A stretch of DNA of 64,000 nt from UBA5078 sp033721235 (GTDB lineage: Bacteria; Pseudomonadota; Gammaproteobacteria; Pseudomonadales; Pseudohongiellaceae). The DNA lies in the NCBI GenBank assembly GCA_033721235.1, contig JAWWAY010000002.1, positions 62,001 through 126,000 on the forward strand, in the 5' to 3' direction. The translations under genes and the position numbers were made by a program. Of the stretch, positions 34,980-43,698 are shown one piece after another; within the stretch, counting starts at the first letter, position 1, and each line of letters begins with the position of its first letter. The notes below the pieces were generated by a model. The model was not told the DNA's origin. It was given only the letters and a program-made list of their open reading frames with translations, and searched no databases.

Positions 34980-34998
34980 ATCGAGCCGCCTATGCCTT

Positions 34999-37107
34999 TT
35001 ACTCTTGTTCCTTCGCCCACTGCGCGAAGCTGCTACCAGACTTGGCAAGTTTTTCTAGTAGTGGCGCTGGCTGCCAGAACTCCGCATCCTGCTCTTCGGC
35101 GTACTTGCAGATGGTGTCATATACATTCTTCAGGCCCACTTGGTCCGCATAGTACATTGGGCCACCTTTGGCTGCTGGGAAGGCATAACCATAGAGGTAT
35201 ACGACATCGATATCGCTAGGACGCTGTGCCACGCCCTCTTCCAAGATGCGCGCACCTTCGTTGATTAGCGGGTAGAACAAGCGAGCGATAATCTCTTCTT
35301 CAGAAATTTCACGCTGGGTAATACCAAGTTCAGCCGCTTTAGTTTTGATGAGCTCTGTGACCTCTGGGTCGACCTGGCGAGCACGAGTTTGTGGATCATA
35401 TTTGTAGTAACCCGCTCCAGACTTCTGACCAAGACGTCCCTGCTCAACCAATGCAGTCGCGATGCAGTGGGTTCTTGGATCTAGTACTTCACCAGCCTCT
35501 TCGCGTGCTTTACGCGCCTTGTAGCCTACGTCCATACCCGCTAGGTCGCTCATCGCAATTGGCCCCATCGCCATACCGAAGGCCTCAGCAGCGCCATCGA
35601 CCTGCGCTGGAGTCGCACCGTCCAATAGCAACATATGCGCTTGACGACCATAGCCCAACAACATTCTGTTTCCAATAAAGCCATAGCAAACACGTGATAA
35701 CGCACAAACTTTGCCAATTTTCTTGCCAATCTTCATGGCAGTTTGCAATACATCGTCAGCCGTCTTCTCACCACGAACAACTTCAAGCAGCTTCATCACA
35801 TTAGCTGGGCTAAAGAAGTGCATGCCGATGACGTCTTGTGGGCGTTTAGTCACCGCCGCAATATCATCAATGTTCTGGTACGAAGTATTGGACGCCAAAA
35901 TAGCGCCTGGCTTACAAACCGCGTCTAGCTTAGTAAATACTTCCGCTTTAACCTCTGGGCTTTCAAATACAGCTTCAATCACCAAGTCAACGTCACTTAG
36001 GTCATCGTAGTTCGTAGTGCCACTAATCAGCTCAAGGCGCTCCTTCATGAAGGCCTCAGTCATCTTGCCTTTCTTGACCGTGATGCTGTAGTTCTTGTTG
36101 ATGATACCTAGGCCACGCTCTAGCGCTTCGTCATTAATTTCCAGCATAACCACTGGGATACCGACGTTTGCAAAACACATGGCAATACCGCCGCCCATTG
36201 TGCCGCCGCCGATGATAGCGACTTTCTTAATATCGCGAACAGGTGTGTCAGATGGGAGGCCCTTAATTTTTGACGCTAGGCGCTCAGCGAAGAATACGTG
36301 ACGCATCGCCTTAGACTCAGGAGAATTCACTAACTCTGTGAACAGCTCACGCTCGCGCTCTAAGCCTTGGTCCATAGGCAGGTTAACCGCTGCCTCTACA
36401 CAGCTCACGATACGATCAGGAGCGATTTGTCCGCGGGCACGCTTTGCAAGTTTCGCTCTGTATGCATCGAAGAAACCTGGCTCTACCGAGCTTGGATCGA
36501 TGGTAATGTCACGAATACGCTTAAGAGGGGCACCTGACGCCACCAACTCCTTCGCATAGGCGATAGCACCAGCCTTCAGATCCCCCTCAATGACTTCATC
36601 AATGAGGTTCATATCGGCGGCCGCTTTCGCTGAGATAGGGTTGCCCGCGGTGATCATGTCCAACGCGGCTTTAACGCCAGCTAGTCTTGGTACACGCTGC
36701 GTGCCACCGGCACCAGGTAAGATGCCAAGTTTTACTTCTGGCAAGCCAACTTTTGCTGAGCTAAGCGCGCAGCGATAGTGACAAGCCAAGCTCACCTCGA
36801 AACCGCCGCCCAGGGCTGTGCCATGAATGGCGGCAATAACAGGCTTTTTAGAGTCTTCTAGTGCGGCCAACACAGAGGGTAGCGATGGCTGCATAGGAGG
36901 TTTTCCGAACTCAGTAATGTCCGCGCCCGCAATGAAAGTGCGACCTTCGCAGATCAATACAATCGCTTCGCTAGCGTCACTTTGTGCCGCCGTTACAGCA
37001 TCCAACATGCCTTCACGTAACTTCTGTGACAGCGCATTGACCGGTGGATGGTTAATTGAAACAACACCAATATTATCGACTAATTCATAACTTACTACGC
37101 TGGACAT
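34999..37107 (-). CDS. Bifunctional enoyl-CoA hydratase / 3-hydroxyacyl-CoA dehydrogenase
   Basis: 702 aa. Residues 1 to about 190 form the crotonase domain with both expected catalytic Glu residues in ALGGGFEVSLA and GLPEVKLGILPGAGGTQR. Residues about 295-480 hold the NAD site GGGTMGGGIAMCFANVG and dehydrogenase motifs (SNTSYQNIDDIA, GMHFFSPANVMKLLEVV). A duplicated C-terminal dehydrogenase domain follows, ending KGGPMYYADQVG. This is the FadB/FadJ or peroxisomal multifunctional type and performs steps two and three of beta-oxidation. GGGGAATAAT precedes the ATG. It lies 53 bases after the thiolase gene. Confidence 0.95.
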   Translation of the reverse strand: MSSVVSYELVDNIGVVSINHPPVNALSQKLREGMLDAVTAAQSDASEAIVLICEGRTFIAGADITEFGKPPMQPSLPSVLAALEDSKKPVIAAIHGTALGGGFEVSLACHYRCALSSAKVGLPEVKLGILPGAGGTQRVPRLAGVKAALDMITAGNPISAKAAADMNLIDEVIEGDLKAGAIAYAKELVASGAPLKRIRDITIDPSSVEPGFFDAYRAKLAKRARGQIAPDRIVSCVEAAVNLPMDQGLERERELFTELVNSPESKAMRHVFFAERLASKIKGLPSDTPVRDIKKVAIIGGGTMGGGIAMCFANVGIPVVMLEINDEALERGLGIINKNYSITVKKGKMTEAFMKERLELISGTTNYDDLSDVDLVIEAVFESPEVKAEVFTKLDAVCKPGAILASNTSYQNIDDIAAVTKRPQDVIGMHFFSPANVMKLLEVVRGEKTADDVLQTAMKIGKKIGKVCALSRVCYGFIGNRMLLGYGRQAHMLLLDGATPAQVDGAAEAFGMAMGPIAMSDLAGMDVGYKARKAREEAGEVLDPRTHCIATALVEQGRLGQKSGAGYYKYDPQTRARQVDPEVTELIKTKAAELGITQREISEEEIIARLFYPLINEGARILEEGVAQRPSDIDVVYLYGYAFPAAKGGPMYYADQVGLKNVYDTICKYAEEQDAEFWQPAPLLEKLAKSGSSFAQWAKEQE

Positions 37108-37160
37108 ATTATTCCCCGCTTATATTATTTATTTAATTACTGACTTTATTAATTCGTTTT

Positions 37161-38375
37161 TCAATCGAGACGTTCGATGACTGCAGCCACCCCTTGACCG
37201 ATTCCAATACACAGACTCACTAGAGCATAACGACCACCCGTGCGCTCAAGCTGACGCAATGTTGAAATGGCAATTCGTGCCCCAGATGCGCCTAGAGGGT
37301 GACCTACCGCAATGGCTCCGCCATTAGGATTAACCCTTGGGTCGTCAAAAGGAATTCCCAGAAGCTTCAAGCAACCTAATACTTGGGTCGCAAACGCTTC
37401 GTTAATTTCAATAATATCCATATCCGCAAGCGTTAGGCCTGCACGCTCCAAGGCCTTGCGACCAGCGAATACAGGACCTAAGCCCATGACTCTAGGCTCA
37501 ACGCCAGCAATGGCGCCAGAAATAATTCGTGCGCGTGGCTTGATACCGTATTTCTCTCCTACCGCTTTATTACCGACGATTAGCGCTGCTGCGCCATCGT
37601 TAATGCCAGAGGCATTACCCGCCGTGACAACACCACCCTCAAACAAGGGACGCAATTTCTGCAGCGCTTCCATTGTAGATGAGGGGCGTGGATGCTCATC
37701 CGCATCTACCGTCAATGGCGGCTTCTTACGGCCCTGTGAAACCTCTATTGGAATAATCTCACCCGCGAAGAAACCGTCTGCCCTAGCCGCTTCGTATTTT
37801 GCTTGAGAGGCCGCCGCGAAGGTATCGCTGTCTTCACGGGAAATACCAAGATCTTTCGCAATATTGTCAGCCGTCTGAGGCATGGTGTCATTACCGAAAG
37901 CCGCCGCAAACGCCGGATTAGTGAAGCGAGCGCCCAGCGTGCTATCGGCGATCTGCTGACCGCGATCGAAAGCAGATGTCGCCTTCGATAGTATGACCGG
38001 AGCACGGCTCATAGACTCGACGCCACCGGCTAGGAATAAATCACCTTCATTGCTCTTTACGCCGCGGGCGGTATCGAGAACGGCCGCTAGACCTGATCCA
38101 CAAAGACGGTTCACAGTTAAGCCACCGACAGTATTGGGCATACCCGCCAATAGAGAGGAGAAACGACCTACGTTACGGCAATCTTCACCCGCCTGGTTGG
38201 TGTTCCCCATAATAACGTCTTCGAACGCCTCACCTGGAAAAGGATTGCGACCGACGACAGTCTTAATTACGTGAGCAAGAAGATCGTCTGGACGGATCGA
38301 GGACAAAGCGCCACCGTGTCGGCCAAAAGCACTACGGCCGCCGTCGTATATAAAAGCATCTGTTGAATCAGTCAT
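37161..38375 (-). CDS. Acetyl-CoA C-acyltransferase (thiolase)
   Basis: 404 aa. The nucleophilic Cys is in VNRLCGSGLAAV, the His in GGAIAVGHPLGASGAR and the second Cys in SLCIGIGQG. The N-terminal GRHGGALSSIRPDDLLA and NTNQAGEDCRNVGRFSSLLAG resemble the PcaF (beta-ketoadipyl-CoA thiolase) branch more than FadA, so the substrate may be a dicarboxyl or ring-derived acyl-CoA. It heads the leftward thiolase - hydratase/dehydrogenase - alcohol dehydrogenase run. Confidence 0.94.
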   Translation of the reverse strand: MTDSTDAFIYDGGRSAFGRHGGALSSIRPDDLLAHVIKTVVGRNPFPGEAFEDVIMGNTNQAGEDCRNVGRFSSLLAGMPNTVGGLTVNRLCGSGLAAVLDTARGVKSNEGDLFLAGGVESMSRAPVILSKATSAFDRGQQIADSTLGARFTNPAFAAAFGNDTMPQTADNIAKDLGISREDSDTFAAASQAKYEAARADGFFAGEIIPIEVSQGRKKPPLTVDADEHPRPSSTMEALQKLRPLFEGGVVTAGNASGINDGAAALIVGNKAVGEKYGIKPRARIISGAIAGVEPRVMGLGPVFAGRKALERAGLTLADMDIIEINEAFATQVLGCLKLLGIPFDDPRVNPNGGAIAVGHPLGASGARIAISTLRQLERTGGRYALVSLCIGIGQGVAAVIERLD

Positions 38376-38749
38376 AAGTCATGTCTCTAGATATAATCTG
38401 CACATGAGGGGATTCAAGGCTATAGCACTGGCTAGCCCTAAGTTTCAGACTGAGCTGAAAGGAATGTCCAAACCCTCCCCTCTTCAGAGTTTGCATCCCA
38501 CTATGGAATAGAAGGCCGCCACCGGAGCGTACTATATCCCTATAATGCGCTGAATTGCTGACTTTCTAAGCTGAAAATGGACAAAATTAGCTATCTGAGC
38601 ATTTCAGCAGGCCGACATGGTAGCACAGGGTATAAAGAGGTGGAATTCACTTCGCCGAGTCTTTAAGCTTCCCTGCTTGAATATTGCGATAAGTCAGCGC
38701 GCAGCCGGTGAAAAATCGTTTCAGGGGATTAAATTTAGAGGAAAACAAT
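38376..38749. promoter_or_regulatory. Divergent intergenic region with TTTCAG/CTGAAA inverted repeats
   Basis: 374 bases between the thiolase and an acyl-CoA dehydrogenase. TTTCAG (38443-38448) and CTGAAA (38455-38460) are a perfect inverted pair six bases apart; a second pair, GCTGAAA (38570-38576) and TTTCAGC (38602-38608), lies 110 bases away. TATAAT occurs at 38541-38546 but lacks a good -35. These repeats could be operators for a regulator of fatty or acyl-CoA catabolism; the regulator is not encoded here. Confidence 0.4.
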
Positions 38750-39898
38750 ATGATTCGCGATCAAGAATTACTCGATCAACTCGTCGACATGGTCGACCGC
38801 TTCGTCAGAGAGCGCTTAATACCAGCCGAGCACCAGGTTGCCGAAGACTATAAAGTACCTGATGAAATAATTCAGGAAATGAAGGACTTAGGCCTATTCG
38901 GGATGACCATACCCGAAGAATACGGCGGCCTGGGCCTAACCATGGAAGAAGAGGTCTATGTCGCCATGGCGCTGGGCCGCACGTCACCGGCATTTCGCTC
39001 CATTATGGGCACTAACAACGGTATTGGCTCTGCGGCGGTTGTATTCGACGGTACCGAAGAGCAGAAACAACGCTTTTTACCGAAGTATGCTAGCGGCGAA
39101 TGGGTAGGCTGCTTCTGCCTTACAGAGCCCGATGTTGGCTCGGATGCAGGCTCTGTCAAAGCCACCGCAGTGCGCGATGGCGATCACTATATTATTAACG
39201 GAACCAAGCGTTACATCACCAACGGGCCTTTCGCGAATACTTTCAACGTCATGGCGCGAACCAACCCAGATATTAAAGGTGCTCGCGGCATTTCCGCTTT
39301 CATTGTGGAGAAAGGCACACCCGGAATTACCCTAGGCCCAGTGGATAAGAAAATGGGGCAAGCAGGTTCATTAACCTGCGATGTTATCTTCGAAGACTGT
39401 CGCGTTCCTGCTGAGAACCTCATTGGCAAAGAAGGCGACGGCTTTATCACGGCCATGAAGGTTCTGGACAGAGGTCGTCTGCATATTTCTGCAGTCAGCG
39501 TAGGGGTTGCAGACCGACTTATCGACGATGCACTAGAATATGCAATGAACCGCAAACAGTTCGGTGTGCCCATTTCCGAGCACCAGCTCATTCAAGCCAT
39601 GCTTGCGGACTCTAAGACGGAAAGTTATGCCGCGAGATGCATGGTGATTGAGACAGCGAAACGCCGCGACGACGGCGTCAATGTCAGCACCGAGTCGGCC
39701 GCCTGCAAGCTATTCGCCACAGAAATGGTTGGTAAAGTTGCCGATAGAGCCGTGCAGATTCATGGCGGCGCCGGCTACATCTCCGAATATGCGGTTGAGC
39801 GCTTCTACCGCGATGTTCGACTGTTCAGACTATACGAAGGTACTAGCCAGATTCAGCAAATCATTATTGCGCGCAATATGATTAAAGCGGCCAGCTAG
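38750..39898 (+). CDS. Acyl-CoA dehydrogenase (canonical, with catalytic Glu)
   Basis: 382 aa from the ATG at 38750, preceded by GAGG eight bases away; an upstream GTG is in frame but less likely. Motifs are FGMTIPEEYGGLGLTMEEEV, CFCLTEPDVGSDAGS, NGTKRYITNGP and, at the end, QIHGGAGYISEYAVERFYRDVR with RLYEGTSQIQQ, which holds the catalytic Glu missing from the two atypical subunits elsewhere in the window. It should act as a homotetramer on a medium- or branched-chain acyl-CoA. Confidence 0.93.
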   Translation: MIRDQELLDQLVDMVDRFVRERLIPAEHQVAEDYKVPDEIIQEMKDLGLFGMTIPEEYGGLGLTMEEEVYVAMALGRTSPAFRSIMGTNNGIGSAAVVFDGTEEQKQRFLPKYASGEWVGCFCLTEPDVGSDAGSVKATAVRDGDHYIINGTKRYITNGPFANTFNVMARTNPDIKGARGISAFIVEKGTPGITLGPVDKKMGQAGSLTCDVIFEDCRVPAENLIGKEGDGFITAMKVLDRGRLHISAVSVGVADRLIDDALEYAMNRKQFGVPISEHQLIQAMLADSKTESYAARCMVIETAKRRDDGVNVSTESAACKLFATEMVGKVADRAVQIHGGAGYISEYAVERFYRDVRLFRLYEGTSQIQQIIIARNMIKAAS

Positions 39899-39906
39899 AA
39901 TAGCGT

Positions 39907-39937
39907 GGCCTGCGCGGAGTCATTGACTGCGCAGGCC
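39907..39937. terminator. Strong hairpin after the acyl-CoA dehydrogenase
   Basis: GGCCTGCGC (39907-39915) pairs with GCGCAGGCC (39929-39937); inside it AGTCA (39918-39922) pairs with TGACT (39924-39928) after a two-base bulge. Only two Ts follow. A stable stem of 14 pairs with no U-run suggests factor-dependent termination or RNA protection. Confidence 0.55.
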
Positions 39938-39951
39938 TTCGCCTACCCGAC

Positions 39952-40701
39952 ATGGCCCAGCAACGCTTACGCATACTCAGCCTTAATATTCATAAAGGCT
40001 TCGCCACTGGCCCCAAAAGGCTGGTGCTATCCCGTATCAGAGAATTGCTTCGCGAGAGCGAGGCAGACATTGTATTTTTGCAAGAAGTGGTGGGCGCCAA
40101 TGCAAAACATGAGAAGCGCCTAGACAACTGGCCAGATCAATCGCAACTAGAGTTCTTGGCAGACTCCGTATGGACCCATCATGCCTACGGTAAAAATGCT
40201 ATCTACCAGCACGGTCATCATGGCAATGCCATTCTTAGCGGCCTACCTTTCGAGCACTGGGAGAATATTGACATCTCCGTTCAGCGCCTGTCTCAAAGGG
40301 GGTTTCTCTATGGGCGCATCAGTGATAACACGCACTTGATTTGCGTTCATCTCGGACTCTTCGAACGAGAAAGGCGAGCGCAATTATCACGCTTGACAGA
40401 TTTCGTTCTTAGCCAAATACCGAAAAAGGAACCGTTGATTATTGCGGGCGATTTTAATGACTGGCGTCAGACTTCGCATCGCAAAATTGTTCATCAACTG
40501 GGCCTAAAGGAAGCTCACGAACACCTAACAGGATACTGTGCCAGAACGTTTCCTTCTTTCTTTCCACTACTGGCGATGGATAGAATCTATGTAAGAGGGT
40601 TTGAGATTATCGAGACTCTCAACATCACCGGAAAACATTGGCGCGAGTTTTCTGATCACCGCGCACTAATCACGCAACTAAGTCCTCAAGAGCTAGGCTA
40701 A
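39952..40701 (+). CDS. Endonuclease/exonuclease/phosphatase-family metal-dependent hydrolase
   Basis: 249 aa. The DNase I-like fold is shown by RILSLNIHKG (metal Asn), DIVFLQEV (catalytic Glu), GHHGNAILSG, IIAGDFNDWR and the terminal SDHRALI with the catalytic Asp-His. It has no signal peptide, so it acts in the cytoplasm on a phosphodiester or phosphate ester of unknown identity. In proteobacteria similar short proteins are often encoded beside cardiolipin synthase-like genes; here a cardiolipin synthase lies 3 kb downstream. It converges with the sensor kinase gene, overlapping by four bases. Confidence 0.85.
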   Translation: MAQQRLRILSLNIHKGFATGPKRLVLSRIRELLRESEADIVFLQEVVGANAKHEKRLDNWPDQSQLEFLADSVWTHHAYGKNAIYQHGHHGNAILSGLPFEHWENIDISVQRLSQRGFLYGRISDNTHLICVHLGLFERERRAQLSRLTDFVLSQIPKKEPLIIAGDFNDWRQTSHRKIVHQLGLKEAHEHLTGYCARTFPSFFPLLAMDRIYVRGFEIIETLNITGKHWREFSDHRALITQLSPQELG

Positions 40702-43487
40702 GAGTCCAACACAATACGGACCTTTCTAGCCAAGTCGGTCAAACGGAAAGGCTTGTTGAGCAAGACCACTCCCCTATCTAAGCGTCCGTGATGAACGATC
40801 GCATTCTCAGTGTAACCTGACATGAATAACACCTTCAGATCAGGCACTTTACTCAATGCCAAAACCGCGAGCTGTTTTCCAGACATGCCACCGGCAAGCA
40901 CAACATCGGTCAGCAACATATCAAACTCTTTCCCATTATCAATATGCTCCAAGGCCTGCTCAGCCGAACTACATTCTGTCACTTTATACCCTAAGCTTTG
41001 AAGCGACCTAAATGTGTGCTGCAATACTAAATCGTCATCCTCCACCAGAAGCACTCGCTCAGTACCTCTCTTAATCGTATCGATGACATCTTCTTTTTTG
41101 TACTCTTGTTCAATATTATCAATAGCTCTAGGCAAGTAAATTTTTACTGTCGTGCCTTGATCAATCTCACTATATATTTTTACGACTCCACCGGACTGAT
41201 TCGCAAAACCAAATACCATTGATAAACCCAAGCCAGAACCCTTGCCTTCGGCCTTAGTCGTAAAGAACGGGTCAAATGCCTTCGCCATCACCTCTCTACT
41301 CATGCCCGTGCCAGTATCAGATACCGCCACAACGACATACTGACCTGGGTTCATTTCATTAATCTCTGCGTAATCGGCATCGATAGAGCTATTACAGGTC
41401 TCTATGGTCAGCTTACCTCCGCCTGGCATTGCGTCACGGGCATTGATAGCAAGATTCAAAATTGCATTTTCGAGCTCATGCGGATCGACAATTGCTTGCC
41501 ACAAGCCCGCGCCTCTCACCAACTCTATTTGATAATGTTCACCCAGAGTCCTGCGCATCATTTCTTCCACGTCGGTTATCAAGGTGTTCACGTTTGTGCG
41601 CCGCGGATCTAGCGGCTGTCTGCGAGCAAAGGCCAAAAGCCTGTGCGTGAGATCGGCAGCTCTTTCCCCGGCTCGGCGAATAACTCCCGCTTGCGTTCGA
41701 ATAATTTCAGGGGCATCCGCAAGATACTCCTCAACTATATCTGCATTACCAAGAATAACCGTTAGGAGATTGTTGAAGTCATGAGCAATACCGCCGGTTA
41801 ATTGCCCAATTGCATCCATCTTTTGAGACTGCCGCAACCGTGATTCCATCTCTCTTTTTTCAGAGATGTCTTGAACATAACTGGTGACCCCTTTGCTATG
41901 AGGAAATAACCTAATGGACAACCATATATCGCGAGGAGAGAAATACTGCTCAAAGCTAATAGCCTTGTCCTCATCAATCGCTTTGCGATATTCGCTTTCA
42001 AAGGACTGATCCGCTAATTCTGGGAACACCTCCCAAATACTAACGCCCAGCAATTCTTCTTTGCTTTTCCCCAATAAACGTTCAGCTTCTGGATTTAGGT
42101 AGGTGAAGCACCAGGCGGCATCTAGCGAATAGAAACCATCGGATATGGAGTTAAAAATGCTTTCGATCTCTTCTTGGGCTCGCCGACTTTGCTGTAGCGC
42201 GTCTTCCTTTTCTGCCACGGCCTGCAAATTCTCTAATAGCAGCCCTGTCACATTGCTGAGCTGCTCTACCTCCAACACATCGGTAGAGCCTAGCATCGTA
42301 TTCTCTGCATAGCGCAATAGCGCTACGCCTAGAACACGCTCGTCTTTACCTAGAATCGGTATCTTAACCGCATCTTCTTGGAGATCGGAGGGGCCTTCTT
42401 CTAAAATCACCTCGACCCTCTCCGCATTGGTCAGAGTCTTCACTAAGTTAACGAAGCGCTCTAAGAGATCATCCAATGCCCTAGCATCGATCAAGGCCGC
42501 ACTGGAGTCCGCCAGCAGCCTCAAACGCCGAGCCTGCTCTTTCTGCCACTTATCCTTGCGCCGGATATAGAAATAAGCACCAAAGGATACTGCCGCAAAC
42601 AGGGCGTAAGCGAGCAGGCCAATACCGGATTTCACCAAGGTCCTGCTGCGCCACGCCGCCAGCACTTCAGACTCAACAGTATCGGCATATATCAACAGTT
42701 CGCCGCCCCACAGGAACCGGTATACGGCAATACGTTCGGGTTCGTTATCGCGGTAGGCAATGGATACCGCGTTATCACTAGGGGGCTGCCTCACTCTGGC
42801 AAAGCGCACTGACTCGGAGATATCGCGACCCATGATGTCTTCATCGAAAGGACTTCGCATCAAAATAATGCCATCGCTGCGAACTAAGCCTACCGTTGCA
42901 CCAGCGCCCGAAACCAACTCATCGTACACACGCGCGAGATAGTCCAGAGACAAATTGGTACCCACGACTCCGCCAAAACTTCCATCAGGGTTCGTAATGC
43001 GGCGACTGAGGTTGACCAACCAACGGCCTTCTGCGGAAGCATCGGCGACGCCCACGCGAGGGGGCCCAATATAAAGCCCCTCTACCTCGCCACTTACCTG
43101 CGCGGCGAACTCTGGATTATTAGGTAAAACTAGAGCGGGAAATTGCTCTCGAGATGAGCCCACCACTCTGGCGTTCTCGTCAAAAATATAGAATGCGAAG
43201 GTACTGCTAGAGCCGGCCTGCCTGCTGCGCAGCAAACTCTGCACCTCTTCAAGAGCTGCAGGGTCTGTGGTGCCAGTGGGCTCAAGTTCAGAAACAATCG
43301 ACTGCAGACCTAAATCTAGGGCAGTAAGGGTCTGCTGCGTATGCTCGGCGAGCGCCGCAGTCGTTCGGCTCAGGCTACGATAAACGCCCTCCACCTCTTG
43401 CTGCCTGTCCCGTAGCACCTGTAATGTAATCACTACACCGAGCAAACAGACAACAAACAAATTGGCCAAGAAAAGTAATTTCTTCAT
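40698..43487 (-). CDS. Hybrid sensor histidine kinase with Cache, PAS and receiver domains
   Basis: 929 aa. Helix 1 (about 5-23) and helix 2 (about 290-312) flank a periplasmic double-Cache-like sensor (GGVVGTNLSLDYLARVY, GLVRSDGIILMRSPF). A GAF-like segment (about 320-430) and a PAS domain (ISDGFYSLDAAWCFTYLNPEAE) follow. The dimerisation domain has His569 in GGIAHDFNNLL, then an ATPase domain with NAINARDAMPGGG-type N-box, DTGTGM and GKGSGLGLSMVFG. A C-terminal receiver has DDD near its start and phospho-acceptor Asp861 in LLTDVV. No separate regulator gene is adjacent, so its output partner is unknown. The signal is probably a small extracellular molecule. Confidence 0.92.
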   Translation of the reverse strand: MKKLLFLANLFVVCLLGVVITLQVLRDRQQEVEGVYRSLSRTTAALAEHTQQTLTALDLGLQSIVSELEPTGTTDPAALEEVQSLLRSRQAGSSSTFAFYIFDENARVVGSSREQFPALVLPNNPEFAAQVSGEVEGLYIGPPRVGVADASAEGRWLVNLSRRITNPDGSFGGVVGTNLSLDYLARVYDELVSGAGATVGLVRSDGIILMRSPFDEDIMGRDISESVRFARVRQPPSDNAVSIAYRDNEPERIAVYRFLWGGELLIYADTVESEVLAAWRSRTLVKSGIGLLAYALFAAVSFGAYFYIRRKDKWQKEQARRLRLLADSSAALIDARALDDLLERFVNLVKTLTNAERVEVILEEGPSDLQEDAVKIPILGKDERVLGVALLRYAENTMLGSTDVLEVEQLSNVTGLLLENLQAVAEKEDALQQSRRAQEEIESIFNSISDGFYSLDAAWCFTYLNPEAERLLGKSKEELLGVSIWEVFPELADQSFESEYRKAIDEDKAISFEQYFSPRDIWLSIRLFPHSKGVTSYVQDISEKREMESRLRQSQKMDAIGQLTGGIAHDFNNLLTVILGNADIVEEYLADAPEIIRTQAGVIRRAGERAADLTHRLLAFARRQPLDPRRTNVNTLITDVEEMMRRTLGEHYQIELVRGAGLWQAIVDPHELENAILNLAINARDAMPGGGKLTIETCNSSIDADYAEINEMNPGQYVVVAVSDTGTGMSREVMAKAFDPFFTTKAEGKGSGLGLSMVFGFANQSGGVVKIYSEIDQGTTVKIYLPRAIDNIEQEYKKEDVIDTIKRGTERVLLVEDDDLVLQHTFRSLQSLGYKVTECSSAEQALEHIDNGKEFDMLLTDVVLAGGMSGKQLAVLALSKVPDLKVLFMSGYTENAIVHHGRLDRGVVLLNKPFRLTDLARKVRIVLDS

Positions 43488-43661
43488 ATCATCCCTCTAG
43501 TAGCCAGCCCCCACTCCATGGAAGGTCTCCTCGCATACGGCGCCTCGTTCCTAGGCAACGCGCTACAACTGCGCACATATCATATTAAGCAATAGACTAC
43601 ATCATACGCGTAAATTGTGGCATTCTGCTAGGCCTGACCCAGCACAAGCCGCTTACACGCT

Positions 43662-43681
43662 GGCAAGGCCATCGCCTTGCC
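43662..43681 (+). other. Hairpin just upstream of the cardiolipin synthase start
   Basis: GGCAAGGC (43662-43669) and GCCTTGCC (43674-43681) form a perfect 8-bp stem with a CATC loop. It ends two bases before the GGGAGA ribosome site, so the stem could modulate translation of the gene starting at 43699. Confidence 0.5.
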
Positions 43682-43698
43682 TTGGGAGACAATAATTC

